64,000 nucleotides of DNA from Cladophialophora immunda (taxonomy: Eukaryota; Ascomycota; Eurotiomycetes; Chaetothyriales; Herpotrichiellaceae). Every line of letters starts with the position of its first letter. The stretch's first letter is position 1. Shown piece by piece: positions 10,841 through 21,604 of this stretch. The DNA is taken from NCBI RefSeq assembly GCF_000835495.1, contig NW_015622544.1, positions 3,934,855 through 3,998,854 of the forward strand, given 5' to 3'. The notes under the pieces are model-generated. The model was not told the DNA's origin. It saw only the letters and a list, made by a program, of their open reading frames with translations, and ran no database searches. A program made the position numbers and the translations under genes.

Positions 10841-11465
10841 CTCAAGCACAGTAAGCAGGTCGACTGTCTTCTCCTTCTGTGTCGCAGGTTGGTGAATGTC
10901 TTCGTGGGTAGTGTTGAGTATGAGACAGGCTTCATGTTGTCTAATTCGTCTGGGATCAAGAAGTAACGAATTCAATTGAGGCAACTCTTCCGACCAGCCT
11001 CGTCGGTCCTACTCCGCACTTTGTAGCTAGCCTCATCTTTGTATTCGTCCTTTCTTTACAATACATCCAGGAGAAAGAAGGACAATGCTTCATCATATAG
11101 CCCAGCTCGCACTAAAATAGATCTGGAAGAACATCTCTGCGCTTGGACGCCGTACCAAGGTGACCATGTAAATTATCTCCATGGATGAACGGGCTGAGAA
11201 AGTGTCAATACGAAGTTCACCCTCAACAACCTCATGAGATAGGTAGTTGCGCTACTGGAGTTGGCGTGACCTCTAGCCCTAGTGTTCAGTCTCCGTCTGA
11301 GAGATCTTGGACAATGAAATGATCGATCCTACCCTCGGCGGTTGCATATATATACGTATATATTTGTATGTTTACCACGCGGTCTCTGTTGACGCCTTCG
11401 AAGCAAAAGCATTAGGAAACATAATGGTCTACAGATATATATATTGTATTCAAACATAGTCTTCC
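10841..11465. other. Intergenic, between MED1 promoter and 5S rRNA
   Basis: AT-rich short runs such as TATATATATACGTATATAT near 11345 are present. No protein-like frame was recognised. The 5S rRNA gene begins at ~11466. Confidence 0.45.
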
Positions 11466-11584
11466 GCAATCGACCATAGGATATGGAAAGCAGGGCTTCC
11501 CGTTCGCTCAGCCGTACTTAAGCCATATGCCGGTCAGTTAGTACTATCGTGGGTGACCAGATGGGAATCCTGACTGTTGATTGT
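11466..11584 (+). rRNA. 5S ribosomal RNA gene, isolated copy
   Basis: The sequence matches the fungal 5S pattern across ~119 nt, including the internal control region GCAGGGCTTCCCGTTCGCTC, then AGCCGTACTTAAGCC and GTGGGTGACCA. Helix I can form between the ends (CAATCGAC with GTTGATTG), and helix II pairs ATATGG with CCATAT. A run of six T follows at 11584-11589, as expected for RNA polymerase III termination. It stands alone between MED1 and the catalase gene, consistent with the dispersed 5S genes of filamentous ascomycetes. Several positions differ from the 5S consensus I know, but the differences in helices are paired. Confidence 0.9.
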
Positions 11585-11806
11585 TTTTTGCATTTTTACA
11601 GTTTTTGGTCCTGGTTCCCTGTTCATGGAAAGCCTTTGTATTGGAAGTCTTTAGAGACTATCAAGTGTTGACGGAGTTTGAATACTCTCTAATTTTTGTC
11701 AAGGCCAAGATGACATCTTGGTAATACACCTTACCATGACGGGTATTTCATCCTTTTGTGTATCATCCCTGCCAGCACACTCTCGTTCTCTCAATACTTA
11801 GATCCT

Positions 11807-13622
11807 CTATGCAACATTCGGGATACTGTTGTGTGAACCCTTGGTCGGTGCTCCATTGGTGTCGTTGCTAAACGTGGTCGGTTTGACACCGTTGGCTTGC
11901 TTGATCGCAGGATCTGAACTCATGCCATTATGAGTACCATTAAACTTCATGTTTTTGATCCCATCATAACCTTTAATGCCTGTCGATTTCTCTAGTCGCT
12001 GAGCAAGGTCCTCGCTGACTTCACGGAAGATGGCAATCTGCCTCTTCAAGATCTCTTTGTTCGGGCAAACTTCCATCTTGCCAGTAACATTGTTAATGAA
12101 ACGTTGTCGTGCAGGCTCATCGAAAACTTTCTCCCATAGGGCGCGTGGGCCGTTGAAGTCTTCGGGTCGGATCTGAGAAAGGAAGGAGATGGCATGGCCT
12201 TGGAAATGACCATGAGTCTTATCGTAATCGACGCTTCGTTCGCGGAATTGGATGGGGTCGATGGAAGAGAGATAATTCATACGACCACCTTGATTGTAGA
12301 ATGCCATGGGGCCATCTCGTTGGAAGTTTCCGTATTTGTAGGCTGTGCGGGCAGTGTTGATGGGGAGTTGTTGGTAGTTTGCACCCACACGGTGGCGGTG
12401 AGTGTCTGGGTATGAGAAGAGACGGGATTGCAAGACTGGATCGGCCGAAGGTTCGATACCGGGAGGCATGTGGGAAGGGCTGAATGCCGCCTGCTCGACT
12501 TCGGCAAAGTAATTGACGCAATTCTCGTTCAGTGTAAACTCGCCCACTTTACGCAAGGGGAATTGTTTCTGAGGCCACACGTGGGTTAAGTCAAAGACAT
12601 TGATGCCTTGCTTCGCCCAGACCTCTTCGGCCTGCTTGGGAGTCATGGTTTGGATCTCCACTGACCACTTAGGGTAGTCGCCACGTTGGATGGCCTCGTA
12701 TAGATCCTTCTGGGAGTGATCTGGAGACTTGGTGGCAGACTCTTCCTGGGTCAGGAACTTCGTGCCCTGCATAGACTTCATATGAATCTGGCAATAGACC
12801 CAGTCGCCGTTCTTTTTCACGAGCTTCAGAGAGTGGCCGGAATAGCCGTGCATGAAGCGAAGACCATCAGGGATACCCCGGTCACTCATCAGGATCATAA
12901 CCTGATGAACGCTCTCGGGATTGTTTGATAGATAGTCCCAGAACATGGTTGAGTCGTCGGCGTGGGTCAAATGCGTGGAGGGATGTCTCTTTTGCGTATG
13001 GATGAAATGAGGGAATTTGGCGGGGTCTCTCAAGAAAAAGACCGGAGTATTGTTGGCGACCAAGTCCCAGTTACCCTCTTCAGTCCTGAATTTGACTGCG
13101 AAGCCTCGAGGGTCTCGGGCACAATCATGCGAGCCAGCCTCGCCACCGACGGTAGAGAATCGGACGGTGACTGGGCATTTCTTGCCTTTGGTGCTCCAAA
13201 TGTCGAGGCACGTCAGGTCATCGGCAGGGTTGGTACACTCGAAGAAACCGTGGGCACCGCTGCCCTTTGCATGGACAACACGCTCTGGGATCCGCTCTCT
13301 GTCGAAGTGGGAAATGAGGTCGATTAGGTGGAAGTCTTGGAGGAGGAGGGGGCCACTCTCGCCCGCTCGTTGAGCTTCATAGGGATGAGCCACGGGTACA
13401 CCATTGCTGTGACGGAGTCAGGCAACTGTTCAGAAAGCTATGGCAAGGAGATGTTGGTTTCACTGACCTGGTGGCGTAGATGGTTTGCTTGGAGTCCATC
13501 TGGCGGTCCTGCTCGTATGAATTGAACTGGTGGGCGACATGTGCCGCAAAGGAAGTATCGTTTGCCATGGTAGATTTGAGGACTTCAATAGGAGCTTGAA
13601 TGATCCTCTGGACTGCCTCCAT
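11807..13622 (-). CDS. Monofunctional heme catalase
   Basis: Exon 1 is 13622-13468, a 61-nt intron follows, and exon 2 is 13406-11807. The total of 1,755 nt gives 584 residues. It is a small-subunit type (clade 3-like) catalase that splits hydrogen peroxide into water and oxygen. The active-site His lies in RVVHAKGSGAHGFFE (His ~97), Asn in NNTPVFFLRDP (~170), and the heme-ligand Tyr in RLFSYPDTHRHRVGANY (~384). The N-terminal ~50 residues before the core (MEAVQRIIQAPIEVLKSTMA) are an extension. The C-terminal ~60 residues are low-complexity and end IPNVA, with no SKL-type peroxisomal signal and no signal peptide, so a cytosolic enzyme is most likely. The intron junction restores ATSNGVPVAHPY, a usual start of the catalase core. 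Confidence 0.93.
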
Positions 13623-14785
13623 GAAGAAATTGCAAGCTCAGGCAGAGAATCCTCTCTTATATAGTTGGAGCGACACAGTCAGACAAGCGATGGGAGGCGG
13701 TATCACAAATAACTATTCCCGAGGACGCAATCGACAGATCGGCCTTGAACGGAGTGCATTGGAATAGGTTTGATAGGACAGAGGGCAGCAGCGGAGGGCG
13801 GCGAGGTGGAGGCCATGGATACCAAAGAAGAGCATTCGAGCGAATGAGGCGATCAAGGGTGTGAAGAGTCGAGGATGCGAGGGTGCGTGTTCGTGTCTCG
13901 AAGTCCATTGATGACGTCCACGACAGGAAAAACTTGAACTACCTTGATATCATATTTCCCCTCCGAGCCTAGACGCAGCCATCCCTGCTCGATTCTAGCA
14001 AATCTCCTCAACTCTGCTCTTTGCACGACTCTTCTCTCAGGGTCGTCAGGATCTGAATATATCGCCCCTTCAGATGGACCATCGAAACCTCCCCTACGCC
14101 TGCCGATGTTGGGAGCTGTCGATCAATGGCGGGACTCGCCTCAGCTTCTGGCCCAGCACTCTCCAACTTGACCATGCACGCTGAACATCCCCGCAAAAAA
14201 CAAGCAGTAGTCATCTCTCCCGTCGATATCCGACTGCCACTCACAGAGACGCCTTTAGCCATCGTTCTCGACCCCGAAAAGCCTCTTCGCTCATTGGCGG
14301 AATGGCCACATTGCTGCAAGAGCGAAAGAAAAATATGGATAACCGAACGTGACAAATGAGGCAGCTCAGGACGACGCTTGACTCCAACAGGCTGCTACGT
14401 GCGAGCATGTATTTCCATTTGTCTTCATATTCGATTCTCGCTCACGCGTTTCTGGAAGTCGAGACCTTCCCAAAATTCCACGCCTGGCTCTGAATAATCG
14501 ACCACATCTTGCCAGCTGCAGATGAAGTGTGGAATGGAATTGTCCGGCCTGTGCTTAGGTCGAGAGCGGTTGCAAAGGCTAATGACTAGTGGTCTCTGAT
14601 GGGATATAGGGCGACAAAACACTGTGTCGACGGAGGTATCGGGACCTCGCAAGAGACGATGCGGTGGGCTACTGACAGAGAAGGAGGGTGCTGTCGACCA
14701 CATGAGTGTTACAAATACTGTGAGAAGTGGGCAGTGACAGGTCCATTAAGAGAAGACCAGACAAAACATGAATCATGTAGACAAG
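13623..14785. other. Intergenic, catalase promoter side
   Basis: This region holds the catalase promoter and then gene-poor DNA. Frames of up to ~115 codons overlap on both strands (14008-14359) without any family resemblance. No RNA gene was seen. Confidence 0.45.
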
Positions 14786-15690
14786 TCAAGCCCAGTCTCG
14801 GGTTGTCTGGATCCATATATAGCATGCGATACCATTGATCCGCCCTGGCTTCGAATTGGTGTAGACTGGTGTCCATATAGAAAAGGGGTTGACTAACTCA
14901 AAGGTGATAGTGAACCAAGTCAAGAGGCTCATGTACGGTATACGATCAGTGATTGACACCTTGGCCGATGGGAACTGCTCAGTCCAAGACGGAGACGGAT
15001 TCGCCCACATGCCTTGATCCATCTGAAAACCATTACCATCAACGTATAAGAGCTCGACCCAAGTCACTGACTCGGCATCAATGTCATCAGATATTCGGCC
15101 CTCGTTTGTACTTTTGCTCATCTTTTTCTGTCTCACAAAAGACCCCATTGGTTCATTGCGGCACGCTCCCAGAGCATGCCTACTCTGCAGAATCCTGACC
15201 TGATCGTTCCAGATAGAGTCCCAGCGCTTGGCACGTTACCTGCAAAGTCGTCTGAGAGTACTCCCCATCCACGAGGACACCTCGAACCATTTGATGCGGA
15301 ATATTCTCAGAGCCCATCATGCCCATGCCAGGACGTTATGGCGCCAAGTTGCTCCGGCCTCCCCGCAAAGTTGGCTGGACTGGAAGGGTAGTGCGTTGAA
15401 AAAAATCACCATACGATCAGGACGGCCACCATGGACTACTTACCATACTCTTCCTCGGGTTTAGACCACGTTCCTGAGGTCTGTGTCATTGGGGAAGACG
15501 CAAGGAGACCATGTGTTCCAAAATTCATCCGCCAAAATTCATCCGCCAATCCTGTTGACAATGCATGCAGGTGACTATCTCGACCAACCAAAGAGCAAAT
15601 TGCGCCGAGATTCAAGTCAGTTTCGAGCGACAGCCTCAGAGAAACTATGAACCCAACACAGACTCTTCCAGTGCTGAAACAATCATTCAA
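14786..15690 (-). pseudogene. Decayed coding remnant, family unknown
   Basis: On the minus strand, protein-like text continues over ~900 bp but is broken. An upstream piece (from 15690) reads LVGRDSHLHALSTGLADEFW and then meets a 14-nt direct duplication (about 15524-15551, AAAATTCATCCGCC twice) that shifts the frame. The other frame continues more naturally as DEFWNTWSPCVFPNDTDLR. The next piece reads AGATWRHNVLAWA, an in-frame TGA (15319-15317), WALRIFRIKWFEVSSWMG, an in-frame TAA (15238-15236), then KRWDSIWNDQVRILQSRHA and KSTNEGRISDDIDAESVTW. A donor-like GTAAGT near 15440 suggests former introns. I could not name the family. This could instead be a gene with unrecognised introns that remove the stops, and confidence is limited accordingly. 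Confidence 0.4.
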
Positions 15691-16578
15691 ACTTTGATCC
15701 CCTTCTGCTGATAAATCCTTCTCAAGGAGCGGAACTGTGTCGATGCTTCAGGCCGAAGATGTCGCCCAAGGCCCCCCTTCTGGCCGTGGTCCGAAGTTCT
15801 CCTTGAGAGATGGCTACCGTATTTCGCCGCCGGCCTTGCGACCACGAGGCAGTGGGACATTCATTGGTCTGATCCCTTCAGATGCGGAAACGAAGAGGCT
15901 AAACGTCGTCTCCTTGGAGGCTCCCGATGTCGACGTTGAGAAATCGGATGCGAAAGACGAACACTAACATACATGTTCGACAGAGCGCAACGAGGCTCGG
16001 ATCCGACCCAGCGACCAAGAAACCAGCACGGGGGAAAGACAGAGACTCCGTATATGTGGCCTTGGAGGGGTGGCACGGCCAAACACGGCGTTCCAACATC
16101 GGCCACTTTCCCACAATCCACCCTGCCACTCCAGCTCCGTGCTCCAACTCCCCCACCAGTCTCGCCCTGGGTCGGCACTTCCACAAACCACGGTCGAACC
16201 AAGGGCTCGTCGTGGGGGATTTCCTGAGGGGGGGTTGATCGCGCCGACAACGTGCCGACGAACCACACCATGACATTTTGTTTGGATTGAGGGGAACGAT
16301 TGCCCTTCCAAACACCGTGGGGCCCTGGATGACCGTGTGGTGGTTGTGAGATGAGGTTGCGCAATGGACATCTTTCTCTCTTTCTCTCCTCTCTGGTTTT
16401 TATTTCTTCCCTTTTGCTTGGTTGGATCTGATCTCCTTCTTTTGAGACTCTCCATATTTGCCCCAAAAGCTTTCTTGTTCTGGCCATCGGTGCTCTTGTT
16501 GGATTAGAATATACCTACCAGTCTACACAAAACGACGGGGGAAAAAAAGGAAAAGAAATACTCTAGATCCAGCAGAAA
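15691..16578. other. Intergenic, promoter of the FAH-family gene
   Basis: Ordinary sequence with a pyrimidine-rich tract at ~16370-16430 (CTTTCTCTCTTTCTCTCCTCTC), 150-210 bp before the ATG at 16579, typical of fungal core promoters. Overlapping frames on both strands are not convincing genes. Confidence 0.5.
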
Positions 16579-17753
16579 ATGGGGAAAGCAACACACATCA
16601 TCCGCTTCGTTGCGAGCGAGGATAACCGCGTCCACCTGGGCCAGTTGGTCGACACCTCTCGGGATGTTGGTCTGGACAGCGTCGAGGGCAAGGAAATCAA
16701 AGCCTACCTGATCAACGGCTCGATATTCGCGCCCGAGGTCACCGACCACGTCTACACGGTCAAGCAGCTGCTGAGCCCCGTGTCGATGGAGGACTGCAAC
16801 TACATCCGGTGTCTGGGGCTGAACTATATGGATCATGCAAAGGTCAGTCAAGTCATTCACTCAGTTTTCCCTTTTCCTATGCATCACCCGCAGACACGGC
16901 GAGAGATCCCAATTCCCCCCCGCCCTCCACCACCCCTGACTACAACCTAGAGATACTGACAAGTGGGATATTGGGGGATATGCAGGAAGCCAACATGGCC
17001 CTCCCCAAGGCGCCCATCCTGTTCACCAAGCCGCGCACTGCGCTGGCCGACCCCTACCCGGCCGCGATCCCGATCCCCAAGGCCGCGCAGGACGGCACGT
17101 CCGACTACGAGGCCGAGCTGTGCGTCGTGATCGGCAAGACCGGCCGGGACATCCCCGAGGAGAAGGCGCTCGACTACGTGCTGGGGTACACGTGCAGCAA
17201 CGACGTGTCGGCGCGGACGATGCAGATGTTGACCACGCAGTGGTCGTTCTCCAAGGGCCTGGACGGGAGCTGTCCGCTGGGGCCCGTGCTGGTGACCAAG
17301 GACGCGATCGCCGACCCGCAGGGCCTGAAGATCAAGGCGATATACAACGGGCAGGTCGTGCAGGACGGGAACACGAAGTATGTCTCTTGCACTTCTCCTC
17401 ACGGGTTGCGTTTCTACACGACGCTGTCCTCCCTATGACGCGAAATCCCCTCCCGTCTATCCCCGGCGTATTAGGCATCTGTCCTCTATCTTCCGTCCGT
17501 GTGTCGTACCATTACTGACACGTCGTCCGTGCGACAACCTCACAGGGACATGATCTTCCCCATCGCCAAGCAAATCAGCTACCTCTCGCAAGGCACGACG
17601 CTCGAGGCCGGCACCATCTTCCTGACCGGCACGCCCGCCGGCATCGGCTTCTTCCGCAGCCCGCGCGTGGTGCTGGAGCACGGCGGCGACATCCGGGTCG
17701 AGATCGAGAAGATCGGCACCCTGGTCAACAAGGTGCGGTACGAGGAGTGGTAG
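16579..17753 (+). CDS. Fumarylacetoacetate hydrolase (FAH) family protein
   Basis: Three exons: 16579-16842, 16986-17377, 17546-17753. They total 864 nt and 287 residues, all junctions in phase. The FAH fold is clear: YIRCLGLNYMDHA, KAPILFTKPRTAL, the metal-binding acidic pair in DYEAELCVVIGK, GYTCSNDVSARTMQM, and the closing LEAGTIFLTGTPAGIGFFR. Enzymes of this family hydrolyse C-C bonds or isomerise/decarboxylate ring-cleavage products, for example 2-hydroxyhepta-2,4-diene-1,7-dioate isomerase, oxaloacetate decarboxylase or acylpyruvase. Exons 2 and 3 are notably GC-rich at third codon positions. The gene converges with an extradiol dioxygenase about 1 kb away, which hints at an aromatic ring-cleavage substrate. 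The exact reaction cannot be fixed from sequence. Confidence 0.9.
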
Positions 17754-18787
17754 ACGGTCGACTCGGACGGAAGCTTTGTTGGTGCTGCTCCTGGGGGCCC
17801 AGGGCTAGGCCTGTTTGCGCGTTGTGCCTTAGATGGAGGTTCCCCCAAAACACTAAGCATATATGAATCGTGCGTGATCACCATACAGCTTATTCATACA
17901 TATATGCTCTCCGTGAAAAGCGGCCGGGCAAGGAAGCCGGAGCAGAAGCCCTGGTATCGCTGGATCAGCCAGTGCAGACACATACACTGGATACAATGGA
18001 TACATGGACACAGAGTACTGAACTTGGCCAGCCAGCCAGCAGGACACAAATATATTTATATGCATACACACAAACACACGCACGCACGCACACATTTGGG
18101 CTTGATAAGGGTAGCAGTCATTTCCAGCATCTCGCGCCGAATATAGAAAGCACATTCGTTGTAGGCATATCCCTCGAGCCTAAGTCAATATACGGACTCA
18201 GACGTAAATAACACTTCCGTCTATGCTGTCTCTCTAGAAACACATGCATGTATATATATATACGGGTACGAAGAATCTGAAGCAGCGCGTTGTCTCCCAA
18301 GCCCCGACGTAAAAAGAGACAACCATAGTAATCCTGACCGAGGATCTGACTCGTGCAGAACACAGGATTGCATCTGGGAAGGGAAGGGGAAACGACAGAG
18401 GTTTTAGAGTGTTATTATTCAACTTGTTTCGTTCGTCTGTAGCATGTCGCCGCATGATTCATCACAGTACAGCACAAGCAGCATACCTACCTACCCATGC
18501 ACACCATGTTCTCGCCAAACGTAAGCAATTCCGTAGTACCCCGTCGGACGTCCCCAGCGACCACATACGCCTGGTTGTGAGCTTGGTCGATGTCTCAGTG
18601 AGTCGGCTCCCGAGACCTACCATATATTCATGAGCACCACCTGTCGGCACACCTTTTCCTCCTATCCTCCTGTTGTTCCCTCAGGTGCATTGCATGGACA
18701 CGAGTCCCTAATTTTCACGTCTTCACCAGAAATCTCTCCTGGTCACATGCTCTCTTCAATGGTTGCACAATCTATCTGTTTCGCCTT
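17754..18787. other. Convergent intergenic region with microsatellites
   Basis: About 1 kb lie between the 3' ends of the FAH-family gene and the dioxygenase. It contains a CACG/CACA microsatellite (18068-18093) and a short TA run (18250-18262). No gene was recognised. Confidence 0.5.
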
Positions 18788-20256
18788 CTACTCCAAGAAC
18801 GTCTGCGGCACCTCGGGTCCCCAGACCGCCAGTCCCTCGTGCTCCGCGGGCCCATATCCGATGGGCGTGTCCTCGTTGACGAGATCCCCATCAGCGTAAT
18901 GCTCGACCATGAACCCCGTGACGTCCCACCAGTAGTCGAAGATCTGGGACCCCAGAATATGTCGCCCGACGCCCCAGACTGGTTCATATTTCTTCTCTTC
19001 GAGCCATTGATGACCCAGGAGCTGAGTGTCAAAGTCGTGCACTTCATACGAGGAGTGGTGCACGTGTTTCTCCTTGCCGGGAACGGTGGTGGTCATGAAA
19101 AAGGTATGGTGGTCGACACATTTCTGGCCGCGGTCAATGGAGCCGAAGAGGGCGACTTCCTTGCGTCCCGGCTTGCCGGTGGCAGGGTCGATGGAATCTT
19201 GGGGCACGTAAAGGATGTCGCTGGGGTAGATGTTGAAGTGGCGAGTGTACCAGTCCATCTGAGCGGGGAAGTTGTCGACGTTGATGCCGAAATGGCCCAG
19301 CTGATAGAGAAACAAAGGGTCAACTCCAGGCTCGATCGATCATGCAGATTGCATGGTGCCACTTACCTTGTGGACAGCGGCCGGTCCAGGCTCAAATCTC
19401 TGGAAAGCCTTTGCTCTGGGCTTATCCGTCTCATCATTCACCAGCAGTTTACCAGGCTTCTGCCTTTCCTCCTTGATCTCTGCTTGTCCATAAACAAAAC
19501 TCACGTTGAAGCCCTCTGGATCGGCGATCGTGACGATATATCCGCCTCCGGGGGCATCTGTCATCTCTTCGATGCCGTTCGTGAGGACTGTGGCACCAGG
19601 GAGCTTCAACACCTTTTCGAGTTCTTCTTTGGACTCGACTTCAAAGGCACCCCCCAGGAACTTCTTGGGACCTTGGCGGGCGTAGTAGACGTATTGGTCG
19701 GGGCCGTAGCCACGGAACCAGCGCTCGTTCTCGCCCTTCTTGACCACGTGCATACCGAAATCTGAAAGAAAAGGAGGGTCAGTAAGCTTGTTAAATCGAC
19801 GTCGAAGAAAGGGCCTGGAAGTAGAGTAGAGCGTCGACTCAAGCAACCCCCCAAAATTCTCATCGAGTACTCACCTCTCAGAAACGTCGTGATCTTGTTC
19901 AGGTCGGGATGCTGATATCGCATGTGGCTCAACTTTGTGATTCTGACCTGCTTGGAGAGGTCGATGCCGCGTTTCTTCTGCCACTCACGCTTGCTCTCCG
20001 CGTCTGGGCCTTGTGCGTCGACATCGCGAACGGAGGCGCCCCGATTGGGGCTTGGTCCGCGCGATATGGCACCGTTGGTGGATGTTGGCTGTAGGGGCAA
20101 GCAGGGTCAGAAGTTGTTGGAGTGGGGGAGGAAGTTCAGTGTGTGACAGGAAGCCACGGAAGGCAATGATGGTGGTGGCGATGATTCTCCTACCTTGTCG
20201 CCGTTCTTCAACGCCTCCTCAGTGATGTTATGCTTTAGCTCCTCGAGTTTGTTCAT
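18788..20256 (-). CDS. Extradiol ring-cleavage dioxygenase (VOC / catechol 2,3-dioxygenase type)
   Basis: Four exons: 20256-20194, 20088-19875, 19761-19367, 19300-18788. They total 1,185 nt and 394 residues, in phase throughout. Two vicinal-oxygen-chelate domains are visible: the N-terminal one (RITKLSHMRYQHPDLNKITTF to DPEGFNVSFVYG) and the catalytic one starting KLGHFGINVDNF. The probable Fe(II) ligands are His ~227 (LGHFGIN), His ~305 (HVHHSSYEVHD) and Glu ~357 (FMVEHYADGD), so the active site appears intact. Such enzymes open catechol-type rings next to the hydroxyls using O2. The first ~60 residues are an extension with charged and Gly/Pro-rich sequence. No targeting signal was seen, so cytosolic. 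With the FAH-family neighbour it could form part of a meta-cleavage route. Confidence 0.88.
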
Positions 20257-21604
20257 TGTGGCCTTTTTGGGAGTTTCTGTCACCGACGTCTCAAAGTGGG
20301 AATGAGTGGGGAGTGTCTTTCAGCTGGATTCGAATCTGTGGCTCCCTGTTGTTTAAAGGCGGTAATATGGGGATGGTCGGTCAAGTCAAAAGCAGTTGTT
20401 TGTTCAGGTGGCTTGCTATTTAATTTGGTGTTGATATCGGCAATGGGGGGAAGGCACGAATAAGCTTGTAGAGGCTGTGCCCAGTCGATGTCGAGGGGAG
20501 AAGAGAGTAACGACGCAACAACTGGCTGAATACCAATATGTGTCAAGTCCAATGAAGGAACGCTTTATCGGACACTGGAGGGTATATGGGTTTTCTAAGT
20601 GCAGTGAAGAGCGTTGAGAAAGATGACGCTGAAGCCGTTGCGAGGCCACTTAAAACAACCTGAGCCACGACGACACAAACATCCCATTTAACCAAAACTA
20701 CCCCACAGTGTCCGCGAAGATAGTCCGCACGGTAAGAGGAAGCCAACGGGGGCCCAGGCCATCATCCATTCGAGCCCTGTCCAAGGGAAAGTCGTTCTGA
20801 GCAGCCCCATCCACGACGCTGATCCCCAAAGCCCAATGGAGCATATCCAGAGCGAGCTCCTTGTGGTGTGGTGCGTGTGGCACATCCTGCACCTCCTCGC
20901 CTCGTACGAATTTGACCGTCCAAGACCGTCCCCGCAGTCCGCAGACTCCAGTGCATCATCATAAAAGCTCCGCCTCTTCGCCCGCTCGCCACGATCGCAT
21001 CGTTGTCGGGCTTTCCCCCACGGGTTTCCTGGGCTGGCCGGTTGAATCAAAGTCGGAGGTGTTGGTGGATCGTGAGGAAGAGGTATCTGTCAGCACCCGC
21101 GGTCCTGATTCCGTTGCGTGCAAGATCTGGTCGATTGCGATCATCCAACACACGAAAAAATGTGCCCCACGATCTGCCGAAATTGTAGCGAGAGCATCAA
21201 TGTGGGGTCGCTCGCTGAGGGTGAGAGGGCTGGTGGGACATCATCATGGCGAGGCCGTGAAGTGAACGAGTTGACCAATCCTCAGCCCTCTTCAGGCAGC
21301 CCGAGTCTGACAGGCGTCCTGGTGGTGGTCGGTTCAAGTCTGGTGTTTGGTTGTCTGACAGTTGGATGATCTCGAGGGGAGATGGTAGGTGGTGCAACAA
21401 GTCACATGACCAGCACCCACCTGCAGCCTTGCGAATGATACTGACAGCCTTGCAATCCATACGTCAACTCGAGCTGCTTCTGCATCGGTCCAGTACTTTT
21501 GCATTGTCATATATACACATTATATATTAACATCACGCTTCATCCTGCAATCTACGTCCACATCCGATGTCCCTTCATTGCTGTCCGTCGTTACGCCGAC
21601 ACGG
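20257..21604. other. Intergenic region
   Basis: About 1.35 kb between the dioxygenase promoter and the 3' end of the carboxypeptidase. Several overlapping frames under 140 codons exist on both strands, with no recognisable motif. Nothing else was seen. Confidence 0.45.

Noticed and set aside
14008..14359. Overlapping frames on both strands beside the catalase promoter
   Set aside because: There is no conserved motif and the frames mirror each other, so neither is credible as a gene.
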